This document shows, piece by piece, positions 1 to 8,339 of a stretch of DNA of 35,515 bases. Position 1 is the stretch's first letter, and every line of letters begins with the position of its first letter. The position numbers were made by a program, and so were the translations under genes. The notes under the pieces were generated by a model, which worked only from the letters and a program-made list of their open reading frames with translations, ran no database searches and had not been told where the DNA came from. Source of the stretch: Chitinophagaceae bacterium (GTDB taxonomy: Bacteria > Bacteroidota > Bacteroidia > Chitinophagales > Chitinophagaceae); the NCBI GenBank assembly GCA_947457465.1, contig CANGWB010000018.1, positions 1 through 35,515 on the forward strand. The letters run 5' to 3'.

Positions 1-1851
1 CTGAAATTTTAGTTTATCAGAATAGATAGCCGGACTGGCCAGATCAGCTTCCAGCTGTTCTTTTTGCTTCTTCAATTCTGCCAATTGTATTTCCAGTTGT
101 TGGAATTCTTTTTGAATCCGCTGAAGCTCTTTCTTCTTCTCCTTGTCTATCGGAGCCTGGTGTTGAACAGGTTCAGGTGTGGCGGTTGGCTTTGGACTTG
201 CAGGTTCTGCAACCGGTTTCGATTTTGATTTATTGTTGGCCGAATCCGGTTTCGTCATTCGCTGCTTCCATTGCACCCACTCTTCATATCCGCCCTTGAA
301 TTCCTTGATTTCGCCATCAACGATCTCCCAGATCTTATTGGCGGTCTTGGATACAAAATAGCGATCGTGACTCACCAGTAGGAGGGTTCCCTCGTATTTG
401 TTTAGCGCATCGATCAACAAATCGCAACTATGCATGTCGAGGTGATTCGTCGGTTCGTCCAGCAATAAAAAATTCGCTTTGCTGACGATAACTTTCGCCA
501 GTGCTACACGCGCTTTCTCACCTCCACTGAGTACCCGGATGCGTTTATCTGTATCATCTCCGCTGAAGAGAAAACACCCTAACAAAACTCGTAACTCCAA
601 GTCCGTCATCTGGCTTCCGCAAGTTTGCATCTCTTCTAGAATGGTGTGTTGCAGATTCAAGGCTTCCAACTGATGTTGGGCGTAGAAACTATCCTCTACA
701 TTATGGCCCCAACGTCGCTCACCATCATGCGATTCGATACCGGCAATGATGCGTAACAAGGTGGTCTTTCCTTTTCCGTTTGCTCCGATCAAAGCGATCT
801 TATCCCCCCGTTCGATCTCTGCCTTTGAATTTTTCAAGATCGACAGTTCTCCATAGGCCTTGCTTACATTGTTCAATTCCACCAATACTTTTCCTGGAAC
901 CTTGTCCACCCGGAAGTTGATCCGGATATTCGGGCGCTCCAGATTCGCATCCTCTATGCGTTCCAGCTTATCCAATTTCTTCAGAATGCTTTGTGCCATG
1001 GCAGCTTTGGATGCCTTGGCCCGGAACCGTTCGGCAATGCGTTCTTGTTGACGGATATAGTCCTGTTGATTTTCAAATGCTTTTTTCTGTAGATCGATCC
1101 GAATAGCTTTCTCTTTCACGTAAAAGTCATAGTTGCCGGAATAAATGTGAAGCTCTTGTTGGTAAAGCTCTACGATCTTGGTGACCATCCGGTTCAAGAA
1201 ATATTTATCGTGGCTGACGATCACAACAGCCCCTTCGTAAGAAGACAGGTATTTTTCCAGCCATTCAATGGAGGGTAGGTCGAGGTGGTTGGTCGGTTCA
1301 TCCAGCAGCAGCAGATCCGGTTTTTGCAAGATCATTTTGGCGAGTAGTACACGCATGCGCCATCCACCACTGAACTCAGCATATGGGCGATGGAGATCGG
1401 CAGGCAGAAATCCGAGTCCTTGTAGCACTTCTTCGGTCCGGTGATGGATCGTGTACCCGCCCAGGTTCTCCATCTCTTGTAACTTATCCGTATAGGCGAT
1501 AAGTGTTTGCTCGTCGCCGGTTTGCTCCAGCTCTTTTCCGAGTTTTTCGATCTCAGCTTCTAGATCATGTATGTGTTGAAAGGCTCCCAAGGCGACTCCC
1601 AGTATCGAGTCTGTAGTATCGAAGCTGAGCAGATCCTGATGCAGGTACCCGATCGTAGTGCCGCGACTGCGTTCAACGGAACCCGCACTTGGACTATACT
1701 CGCCAGTCAGCACTTTCAATAAGGTTGATTTACCGGTGCCATTGTAACCGATCAGTCCGATCCGTTCACCTGATTGTATGTGCCAGGTTGCCTCTGAAAC
1801 GATTGTTCGGGCACCGAATTCGAACGTGAGATTTTGAAAGCCTGCTAGCAT
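1..1851 (-). CDS. ABC-F family ATPase (YheS/ABCF3-like), 3' end outside window
   Basis: Soluble tandem-ATPase protein of the ABC-F family, which acts on the ribosome rather than in transport. The reading frame is open from the ATG at 1851 down to base 1 (617 codons), so the C-terminus is cut by the window edge. Two nucleotide-binding domains are visible: Walker A GYNGTGKST at residues 35-43 and GANGKGKTT at 356-364, each followed by a signature (FSGGWRMR in the first, LSGGEKAR in the second) and LLDEPTNHLD. The FSGGWRMR signature resembles YheS/ABCF3 more than EttA. A charged interdomain linker, where family members contact tRNA, lies between the domains. After residue ~545 comes a Pro/Ala/Lys segment and a Lys/Glu-rich coiled coil like the Uup-type C-terminal domain. 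Divergent from the TonB receptor. A -7 box (TAATTTTG) lies 7 nt upstream. Family is certain; housekeeping versus antibiotic-protection role cannot be decided. Confidence 0.93.
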   Translation of the reverse strand, partial: MLAGFQNLTFEFGARTIVSEATWHIQSGERIGLIGYNGTGKSTLLKVLTGEYSPSAGSVERSRGTTIGYLHQDLLSFDTTDSILGVALGAFQHIHDLEAEIEKLGKELEQTGDEQTLIAYTDKLQEMENLGGYTIHHRTEEVLQGLGFLPADLHRPYAEFSGGWRMRVLLAKMILQKPDLLLLDEPTNHLDLPSIEWLEKYLSSYEGAVVIVSHDKYFLNRMVTKIVELYQQELHIYSGNYDFYVKEKAIRIDLQKKAFENQQDYIRQQERIAERFRAKASKAAMAQSILKKLDKLERIEDANLERPNIRINFRVDKVPGKVLVELNNVSKAYGELSILKNSKAEIERGDKIALIGANGKGKTTLLRIIAGIESHDGERRWGHNVEDSFYAQHQLEALNLQHTILEEMQTCGSQMTDLELRVLLGCFLFSGDDTDKRIRVLSGGEKARVALAKVIVSKANFLLLDEPTNHLDMHSCDLLIDALNKYEGTLLLVSHDRYFVSKTANKIWEIVDGEIKEFKGGYEEWVQWKQRMTKPDSANNKSKSKPVAEPASPKPTATPEPVQHQAPIDKEKKKELQRIQKEFQQLEIQLAELKKQKEQLEADLASPAIYSDKLKFQ

Positions 1852-1858
1852 GGGAGCG

Positions 1859-1866
1859 CAAAATTA
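1859..1866 (-). promoter_or_regulatory. -7 promoter element of the ABC-F gene
   Basis: On the minus strand this reads TAATTTTG, an exact match to the Bacteroidota TAnnTTTG element. Only 7 nt separate it from the ATG at 1851, so the transcript would have almost no leader. The -33 element is weak (CTG about 19 nt upstream). Confidence 0.6.
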
Positions 1867-1910
1867 ACACATTATCCATCTGTATCAGGCAGGATCTGGC
1901 CGGATCCTTC

Positions 1911-1918
1911 TAGTTTTG
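1911..1918 (+). promoter_or_regulatory. -7 promoter element of the TonB-dependent receptor
   Basis: TAGTTTTG matches TAnnTTTG exactly and ends 4 nt before the GTG start at 1923. No clear TTTG -33 element is seen. The spacing implies a leaderless transcript if the GTG is used. Confidence 0.5.
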
Positions 1919-1922
1919 CAGC

Positions 1923-4274
1923 GTGTTTCGGATCTTTTTAATCATCTTATACTCATTTAACCTGATGCTTCAAGCACAGGACAAATTTACATTCAACGGG
2001 TATGTGCGTGACAGCCTGACCGGTGAAACCATCATTGGATCTACCGTTACGGTAGTTGGTTCCAGTCGGAGTTTATTGACAAACAATTATGGCTTTTTCT
2101 CTGTTACGTTACCCGCGGGTGATTATGATGTTTTATTTTCCCATGTTTCCTACGAAACGGTATCCCGTAGGTTGTCGCTTCGATCGGATCAGACTTTCAC
2201 GATCTCCTTATTGCCCAAATCTGCAGCCCTACAGGAGGTTGTCGTCTTCAACAAGCGAAAAGATGGGAATGTGAAGAATGCGCAAATGGGTAAGCTGGAT
2301 CTATCGATGAATCAGATCCGGTCGATTCCTGCCTTTTTAGGAGAGGTGGATATTCTCAAGGCCATTCAACTGTTGCCAGGGGTTCAAAGCGCCGGTGAAG
2401 GGAATGCCGGTTTCTATGTAAGGGGTGGTGGACCGGATCAGAACCTTATCTTATTGGATGATGCCACTGTGTATAATACCGGTCATCTGTTTGGATTCTT
2501 CTCTGTTTTCAATGGCGATGCCATTAAGAATGTATCACTGATCAAAGGGGGGATGCCTGCTCAATTTGGAGGGCGCTTGTCTTCTGTTTTGGATGTTGCG
2601 ATGAAAGAGGGGAATATCAACAGCTTTCAAGGCGAAGGGGGTATCGGTCTGATCGCCAGCCGATTCTCTTTGCAGGGGCCTCTTCAAAAAAACAAGTCAT
2701 CCTTTATTGTTTCGGCCAGACGGACTTACATCGATGCATTGGTGAGGCCTTTTATCAGTAAGAACAGCGGATTTTATGGGTCGGGATATTATTTCTATGA
2801 CTTGAATGCAAAGATCAATTACCGATTCTCTGATAAGGATCGCTTGTTTTTGAGCGGGTATTTCGGTCGCGATGTTTTTAATTTCAACAATGCGAAGCGG
2901 TCGTTTTCTACGCGTGTTCCTTGGGGTAATGCGACAGGTACCTTGCGTTGGAACCATGTGTTCGGTCCGCGCGCGTTCGCTAATACGACTTTGGTATTCA
3001 ACGATTATAAGTTCGACTTTACCGCCAAGCAGGAAAATTTCCAAGTCGGCTTGTCCTCCGGTATACGGGATGTTGGGTGGAAGACAGACCTGGATTATTA
3101 CCCAAATCCACAACACAAAGTCAAGTTTGGGATGGCGATCACCCACCACACCTTTGTTCCCAATGTGGTCAGTGGCCGACAAGACAGCATCGTATTTCAA
3201 CCTAATAATGCAAAGGCGAAATATGCCCTTGAGTCGGCGCTCTATATACAGGATGATTGGTCGATCGGTGAGCGCTGGAAAATCAATTATGGGATTCGCT
3301 TGAGTCGATTCACGCAGATCGGACCGTTCACTCGCTACATCAAAGATGCGAACGGGAACAAGATCGACAGTACCGTTTACGGAAGAGGTCGCGCCATTCA
3401 GTCTTATGGGGGTTTCGAGCCGCGTGTAACTCTTCGGTATGGGTGGAATGATAACAGTTCTTTTAAGGCCGCTATTACACGGAATTATCAATATATACAT
3501 CTGGTCACGAATGCCGGCAGCACATTGCCAACCGATCTTTGGGTGCCAAGTACCTATGCTGTTCGTCCGCAAGAAAGTTGGTTATTCGCCCTCGGCTATT
3601 TTAGAAATTTTGCGGATAATGCGATCGAGACATCCTGGGAGGTTTATTACAAAGACATGCAAAACCAGATCGAATATAAAGAGGGATATACACCTGGTTT
3701 ATCAGATCCGGAAGAAGAGTTTGTCTTTGGAAAAGGCTGGAGTTATGGAAGTGAGTGGTTGATCAACAAAGTGAAAGGAAGACTGACCGGCTGGGTCGGG
3801 TATACATTGTCCTGGACCAAGCGGCAATTTCCGGATCTGAATGGTGGTGCTGTTTATTCGGCTCGCTACGACAGGCGACATGACATTTCAGTAGTCGCGA
3901 ATTGGGATCTGGATAAGCGTTGGAAGTTCGGTGCAGTTTTTGTGTACGGTACGGGAAATGCGATCACCTTGCCCGAACGTTTCTATTTTGTAAATGGGGT
4001 GCTGACCCAGGAATTCAGTCGACTCAATCAGTATCGAATGCAGGCTTATCATCGAATGGATATATCAGCGACCTATACGCCTAAGGTAAAGCCGGGGAGA
4101 AAAGGAGGACAGTCCTGGGTCTTCAGTGTTTACAACCTGTATAGCCGACAGAACCCATATTTCCTCTATTTCGATCAGAGTGGTCAATTGTCTAACGGCG
4201 ACTTGCAAGTGGAAGCCCGGCAGGTTTCGCTTTTTCCAATATTACCCTCCGTAACCTGGAATTTCAAGTTTTAA
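1923..4274 (+). CDS. TonB-dependent outer-membrane receptor with carboxypeptidase-like N-domain
   Basis: Outer-membrane active transporter of 783 residues; the substrate is unknown. A signal peptide (about residues 1-19, ending in AQ) is followed by a carboxypeptidase D regulatory-like beta-sandwich (about 22-105, with the typical SLTGETIIGSTV and NNYGFFSVTLPAG strands). Next come a plug domain (about 120-230, containing FYVRGGGPDQNLILLDD and the LSSVLDV strand) and a beta-barrel rich in aromatic strands to the C-terminus. The GTG at 1923 is chosen because it alone supplies the full signal peptide; the in-frame ATG at 1965 would cut it. No SusD-like partner is adjacent, so this is not a SusCD pair and is more likely a siderophore-, metal- or vitamin-type receptor, though nothing here names the ligand. 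The stop codon overlaps the stop codon of the convergent secreted-protein gene. Confidence 0.9.
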   Translation: MFRIFLIILYSFNLMLQAQDKFTFNGYVRDSLTGETIIGSTVTVVGSSRSLLTNNYGFFSVTLPAGDYDVLFSHVSYETVSRRLSLRSDQTFTISLLPKSAALQEVVVFNKRKDGNVKNAQMGKLDLSMNQIRSIPAFLGEVDILKAIQLLPGVQSAGEGNAGFYVRGGGPDQNLILLDDATVYNTGHLFGFFSVFNGDAIKNVSLIKGGMPAQFGGRLSSVLDVAMKEGNINSFQGEGGIGLIASRFSLQGPLQKNKSSFIVSARRTYIDALVRPFISKNSGFYGSGYYFYDLNAKINYRFSDKDRLFLSGYFGRDVFNFNNAKRSFSTRVPWGNATGTLRWNHVFGPRAFANTTLVFNDYKFDFTAKQENFQVGLSSGIRDVGWKTDLDYYPNPQHKVKFGMAITHHTFVPNVVSGRQDSIVFQPNNAKAKYALESALYIQDDWSIGERWKINYGIRLSRFTQIGPFTRYIKDANGNKIDSTVYGRGRAIQSYGGFEPRVTLRYGWNDNSSFKAAITRNYQYIHLVTNAGSTLPTDLWVPSTYAVRPQESWLFALGYFRNFADNAIETSWEVYYKDMQNQIEYKEGYTPGLSDPEEEFVFGKGWSYGSEWLINKVKGRLTGWVGYTLSWTKRQFPDLNGGAVYSARYDRRHDISVVANWDLDKRWKFGAVFVYGTGNAITLPERFYFVNGVLTQEFSRLNQYRMQAYHRMDISATYTPKVKPGRKGGQSWVFSVYNLYSRQNPYFLYFDQSGQLSNGDLQVEARQVSLFPILPSVTWNFKF

Positions 4275-5128
4275 TTTTTCTTCGAAGTGCTCGGGTCGTA
4301 AATGAAACGAACTAATGCATTTCGTCTTTCGTCAGCGGTGAGATAGAGTTGATGTCGGCTGTTGCTAGTGGTTACAATCATCAATGCTGTATTCGGTGGT
4401 ATCTGTCCCAGGTTTTCACCTACCATCACCACATCTTGGAGTGCATGTTTCGAATCGATCTGTATGCTCAGTGTAATTGGTTGCGCCTTGAGCATTTGAC
4501 GCTCAATCACCGTTTTTTTGTTTACATATACTGAGATGGTATCACCGTCGATCTGTCCATTGTCGTAAAGGGATAACTGAACCAGACCGCTGTCGAGTCG
4601 GATCTCCTGTACCAATTGGTCTATCTTATTTTGCGGAGCGGATACAGGTTTTGCAACCGGAAAACTCGGTTTTTCAAATCGGGTAAGTACAATGCTTCCA
4701 GGAGAGCAGGGGGTACGACCATCGATTGCACGGCCGGAGGGGGTCGACCAACCGCCTCTCAATTGAACTTCTCGAATCTTATTCCCATTGCCCGTATGTA
4801 AGCGTAATTCATAATTTTTAAGACAGGGTACACAATCCTCCTGAATACGAAAGGTTACTATACCGGTTTCCCGAATGATAGCAGTTTGAGTGGCTGCGTC
4901 CCAGGTTCCGGCAATCTCATCGCTGATGAAATTTGAACTATCTGAAAAATGATAGGCTTTCCCCTTGATGATGGAGCCTTCCAGTGTCAATTGTAATTCG
5001 ATCTGATAAACCGGAAAACATCCTCCGGCACCCATCATCAGTTTTCCACGCCAGTATCCGGAAATATCTTGCGTGAGCCCAGTTGATATTATTAAAGCTC
5101 CGAGTAACGTGAAAAGGAGATGACGCAT
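4271..5128 (-). CDS. Secreted protein of unknown function, downstream member of tandem paralog pair
   Basis: 285-residue exported protein with signal peptide MRHLLFTLLGALIISTGLTQ. I do not know its function. The N-terminal half opens with DISGYWRGKL and looks like a small beta-sandwich or barrel with a CVPC cysteine pair near the middle. A linker leads to a C-terminal domain beginning LYDNGQIDGDTISVYVN and including GENLGQIPPNTALMIV. The same two-part plan is in the upstream gene, so the pair arose by duplication. The frame stays open upstream to 5191, but the ATG at 5128 is preferred because it begins exactly at the signal peptide. It follows the upstream paralog by 25 nt and is probably co-transcribed. 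The C-terminal domain type appears in other Bacteroidota hypothetical proteins (from memory, not searched). Confidence 0.82.
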   Translation of the reverse strand: MRHLLFTLLGALIISTGLTQDISGYWRGKLMMGAGGCFPVYQIELQLTLEGSIIKGKAYHFSDSSNFISDEIAGTWDAATQTAIIRETGIVTFRIQEDCVPCLKNYELRLHTGNGNKIREVQLRGGWSTPSGRAIDGRTPCSPGSIVLTRFEKPSFPVAKPVSAPQNKIDQLVQEIRLDSGLVQLSLYDNGQIDGDTISVYVNKKTVIERQMLKAQPITLSIQIDSKHALQDVVMVGENLGQIPPNTALMIVTTSNSRHQLYLTADERRNALVRFIYDPSTSKKN

Positions 5129-5153
5129 CTGATAAAGGTAATGAATGCGCCTG

Positions 5154-6200
5154 CTACTGGTTCGAACGGTGTCGGAATCGAACGACCGCATTTTTTTGTT
5201 CAGTGGAAGTGATCCGGACTTCGAATCGTTGTTGGCCAGCCTCTACGATCATGAGTGAAGTGTTGGGTGGAATAGAACCTAAGTTTTCAGCAACCATAGT
5301 CACTTCTTGTACATCGTCATCTTCGGGGATCTCAAATTGGAATTCGAGTGGAACAGCGGTGAGTCTTTTTTGAGAAAGGACCAGTCGGTTACCCACATAA
5401 ACGGTGATGGTATCTCCATCGATTTCGCCATTGTCGTATAAGCGTACACGAACGGAACGATCGGTTACGTTAAGCTCCCGGGTCAGGTCATTGATGCGTT
5501 TGGTAAGGACTTCCGGTAGGGGGTATTCTTTTTTAGGTTTTGACGGAGCAAGCGGGGTGACCGTGACGGGAGCGGGATTTATTTTTTCAGGTGCAGGGTT
5601 GGATGTAATGGGTTGGCTGGGCTGTTGTGTTTTTGCGAAGGAAGGGGTGTTTTTTGTTCGGTTGGGAGGGGCTTGGTTTTCGTAGACGGGCTTGTTGTTT
5701 TTTGCCTGATTTTTTAGAAATGGCTCCAGGTAGAAGTCGGATTCAGTTACGCGACGCAGGAATACTTTACCATCTCCGCAATCGCCCCCTTTACGGATGC
5801 CCGGTGCTGACTTTTCAAATTTGCTGGTATAGGTGCCCTCCAAGAACTCTTCCCGTCCCGAACGGATCCAGACCAGGTCACAGTCCATGATGCAGGAGTA
5901 GGATCCGTCACTCATTTTTAATTCAATGGTCTGCGTTTCCTCCAAATGGAGTCGTTTGGCGCCTGACTCCGCATTGCCCTTCAGGGCAGCCTTTCCGTAA
6001 AAAGTGGTATTGAGATAGGAGTAAGAAACGCCTTGCACCAAGGGGCCGTTTTGTTCGATCTGGATCTCGAATTTGTATTGTTCAAACTGGTCGGTGATGA
6101 AATAGCCTCTCCATATGCCGGTGAGTCCTTGTGCTACCAAGGCCGTGGATAATATCAGATGCGTCAATAGAAGACTGGATCGCATGCAAAAACTAAACAT
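5154..6200 (-). CDS. Secreted protein of unknown function, upstream member of tandem paralog pair
   Basis: 348-residue exported protein, function unknown. The signal peptide ends near VAQG and is followed by LTGIWRGYF, aligned with GYWRGKL of its downstream neighbour. The N-domain runs to about residue 160 and has a CIMDCDL cysteine pair. A Pro/Asn/Lys-rich linker (about 165-225) carries a run of PAP, TP and KP motifs. The C-terminal domain has RLYDNGEIDGDTITVYVGN, then ENLGSIPPNTSLMIVEAG, then the KNAVVRFRH terminus. The linker is longer than in the paralog, accounting for most of the length difference. The ATG at 6200 is 4 nt from an exact -7 box, the same spacing as lipA and the receptor; an ATG at 6185 is an alternative that leaves a slightly tidier signal peptide. 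It heads a two-gene operon convergent with the receptor gene. Confidence 0.82.
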   Translation of the reverse strand: MFSFCMRSSLLLTHLILSTALVAQGLTGIWRGYFITDQFEQYKFEIQIEQNGPLVQGVSYSYLNTTFYGKAALKGNAESGAKRLHLEETQTIELKMSDGSYSCIMDCDLVWIRSGREEFLEGTYTSKFEKSAPGIRKGGDCGDGKVFLRRVTESDFYLEPFLKNQAKNNKPVYENQAPPNRTKNTPSFAKTQQPSQPITSNPAPEKINPAPVTVTPLAPSKPKKEYPLPEVLTKRINDLTRELNVTDRSVRVRLYDNGEIDGDTITVYVGNRLVLSQKRLTAVPLEFQFEIPEDDDVQEVTMVAENLGSIPPNTSLMIVEAGQQRFEVRITSTEQKNAVVRFRHRSNQ

Positions 6201-6204
6201 GACC

Positions 6205-6212
6205 CAAATCTA
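6205..6212 (-). promoter_or_regulatory. -7 promoter element of the tandem secreted-protein operon
   Basis: On the minus strand this is TAGATTTG, an exact TAnnTTTG match, 4 nt upstream of the ATG at 6200. No convincing -33 element was seen. Confidence 0.55.
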
Positions 6213-6314
6213 GCGCAAAGCAGGATTTTGCGTCGGCTTTGTGAAGCAATCATTTGTTAAAAAAGCGATCGTGTCAAACACAGTTTCCGGCTCGGTGATT
6301 CACTCGGAATGCAT

Positions 6315-6322
6315 TAGCTTTG
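6315..6322 (+). promoter_or_regulatory. -7 promoter element of thrS
   Basis: TAGCTTTG, an exact TAnnTTTG match. The TTG at 6320 that extends the thrS frame lies inside this element, which argues against it as a start codon and for the ATG at 6350, giving a leader of roughly 20 nt. Confidence 0.55.
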
Positions 6323-6349
6323 TTGACTTACCTTTTATCCCAATTTCGA

Positions 6350-8284
6350 ATGATTCAGATCTCTTTTCCGGATGGGGCTGTACGGTCCTATTCGCCCGGT
6401 AGTACGGCCATGGATATTGCCAAGTCGATCTCCGAAGGACTTGCAAAAAAAGTTTTGGCGGCCAAAGTGGATGGTGTGGTTATCGATGCCACACGTCCCA
6501 TAGAGTCCGATGCTTCCCTGCAGCTTTTGACCTGGCAGGATACCGATGGAAAATCTACTTTTTGGCATTCTTCGGCGCATCTGATGGCCGAGGCGGTGGA
6601 GGCTTTGTTTCCTGGCGTTCAGTTCTGGGTCGGACCGGCTGTTGACAATGGTTTTTACTACGATATGGATTTCGGTGATCGCAAGATGACTGAGGAGGAT
6701 CTGGTGGCCATCGAAAAGAAAATTCAGGAGCTTGCTAAGACCTCCTCCGCATACGTCCGGAAAGAGATCTCCAAAGAGGAGGCGGTTTCATATTTCACGG
6801 AGAAAGGCGATCCCTACAAACTCGATCTGTTAACGAACCTGCAAGATGGTTCCATTACCTTTTACACACAGGGCGGATTCACTGACCTCTGTCGAGGCCC
6901 CCATATCCCGCATACCGGCCTGGTAAAGGCACTGAAGCTCACCAATATCGCCGGTGCCTATTGGAAGGGGGATGAGAAAAATAAAATGCTCACGCGTGTT
7001 TATGGTGTGAGTTTCCCCTCTCAAAAAGAATTGGATGAACACCTGTTGATGCTGGAGGAAGCGAAGAAGCGCGACCACCGAAAACTCGGAAAGGAGTTGG
7101 GTATTTATACCATGGACGATGATGTTGGTCCTGGTTTGCCACTTTGGTTGCCCAATGGAGGTATTGTGATCGAGGAGTTAGAGAAGCTGGCGAAAGAAAC
7201 GGAACAGGATGCCGGTTACAAACGGGTTGTCACGCCTCACATTGCGAAAGAAAGCATGTATCTCACCAGCGGACACCTGCCATATTACGCTGATAGCATG
7301 TTCCCGCCCATGGAAATGGACGGGGAGAAGTACTATTTGCGAGCCATGAACTGTCCGCATCACCACAAAGTATTTCATGCTGAGCCAAAGAGCTATAAGG
7401 ATCTTCCATACCGGTTGGCTGAATATGGAACCTGCTATCGCTATGAACAAAGCGGAGAATTATTCGGACTGATGCGGGTGCGTTGCCTGCACATGAACGA
7501 TGCGCACATCTATTGTAACCGGGAGCAATTCTTCGATGAATTCAAGGCCGTGAACGAGATGTACCTGAAGTATTTCAAAATATTCGGGGTCGACAAATAC
7601 GTGATGCGACTCAGCCTGCACGATCCGAATAAATTAGGTCAGAAATACGTGGACGAACCTGCACTCTGGCAGGAAACAGAAACGATGGTCCGTAAGGTGT
7701 TGCAGGATACCGGTACGCCCTTTGTGGAAGTACAGGATGAGGCGGCGTTCTATGGTCCGAAGATCGACGTGCAGATCTGGAGTGCGATCGGAAGAGAATT
7801 CACATTGGCGACCAATCAAGTAGACTTCAACTCAGCCCTGAAATTCAAACTCACCTTTACGAACGCGCAAAATCAAGCGGAATCGCCGTTGATCATTCAC
7901 CGAGCGCCATTGGGGACGCATGAACGCTTCATTGGTTTCTTGCTTGAACATTTTGCCGGTAAGTTTCCTACTTGGTTGGCACCGATACAGGTCAAGGTAT
8001 TACCCATCAGTGACAAGTTTTCGGAATATGCCGAATCGGTTAGGTCGATGTTGTCCAAGAGCGGCATTCGGGCGGAGGTCGACGGCAGAAACGAAAAGAT
8101 CGGTAAAAAGATCCGCGATACGGAATTGATGAAGGTTCCCTACATGCTGGTGGTGGGGGAGAAGGAGATGCAGGAGGGCAAGGTTTCGGTTCGCCGCCAA
8201 GGCAAGGGTGATCTGGGCGCCCAGCCGATCGCTGATTTCAAGGAAGCGATCTTGGCGGAAATAGTGGATAGAAGACTCGAATAA
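6350..8284 (+). CDS. thrS: Threonine--tRNA ligase
   Basis: Class II aminoacyl-tRNA synthetase that charges tRNA-Thr in the cytoplasm; 644 residues, the usual length. An N-terminal TGS domain (about 1-60, MIQISFPDG) is followed by the editing domain with HSSAHLMAEA, the class II catalytic core and the C-terminal anticodon-binding domain. The three zinc ligands of the active site can be placed: C335 (in MNCPHHH), H386 (in NDAHIYC) and H517 (in IIHRAPLG). Motif 2 is visible as GTCYRYEQSGELFGLMRVR. The frame continues 10 codons upstream to a TTG, but that codon lies in the -7 box and homologs start at MIQI, so the ATG at 6350 is used. It heads the thrS-infC pair. infC follows after 55 nt and has its own -7 box, so it can be made both with and without thrS. 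Confidence 0.97.
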   Translation: MIQISFPDGAVRSYSPGSTAMDIAKSISEGLAKKVLAAKVDGVVIDATRPIESDASLQLLTWQDTDGKSTFWHSSAHLMAEAVEALFPGVQFWVGPAVDNGFYYDMDFGDRKMTEEDLVAIEKKIQELAKTSSAYVRKEISKEEAVSYFTEKGDPYKLDLLTNLQDGSITFYTQGGFTDLCRGPHIPHTGLVKALKLTNIAGAYWKGDEKNKMLTRVYGVSFPSQKELDEHLLMLEEAKKRDHRKLGKELGIYTMDDDVGPGLPLWLPNGGIVIEELEKLAKETEQDAGYKRVVTPHIAKESMYLTSGHLPYYADSMFPPMEMDGEKYYLRAMNCPHHHKVFHAEPKSYKDLPYRLAEYGTCYRYEQSGELFGLMRVRCLHMNDAHIYCNREQFFDEFKAVNEMYLKYFKIFGVDKYVMRLSLHDPNKLGQKYVDEPALWQETETMVRKVLQDTGTPFVEVQDEAAFYGPKIDVQIWSAIGREFTLATNQVDFNSALKFKLTFTNAQNQAESPLIIHRAPLGTHERFIGFLLEHFAGKFPTWLAPIQVKVLPISDKFSEYAESVRSMLSKSGIRAEVDGRNEKIGKKIRDTELMKVPYMLVVGEKEMQEGKVSVRRQGKGDLGAQPIADFKEAILAEIVDRRLE

Positions 8285-8289
8285 TTGGC

Positions 8290-8297
8290 TAATTTCG
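8290..8297 (+). promoter_or_regulatory. Probable -7 promoter element of infC
   Basis: TAATTTCG, the common C variant of TAnnTTTG, also used in front of lipA. It lies 42 nt upstream of the infC ATG, just after the thrS stop, so infC would have a leader of about 35 nt containing a short G run (8313-8317). Confidence 0.4.
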
Positions 8298-8339
8298 TGC
8301 ATCCTCTAAAAAGGGGGAATGATCATATAAAACAGACGA

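Noticed and set aside
2697-3572. 291-codon open frame antisense to the TonB receptor
   Set aside because: It lies wholly inside a certain coding gene, has no domain I recognise, no promoter, and odd composition; a shadow frame.
6320-6349. TTG start giving ThrRS ten extra residues
   Set aside because: The TTG lies inside the -7 promoter box and homologs begin at the ATG at 6350.
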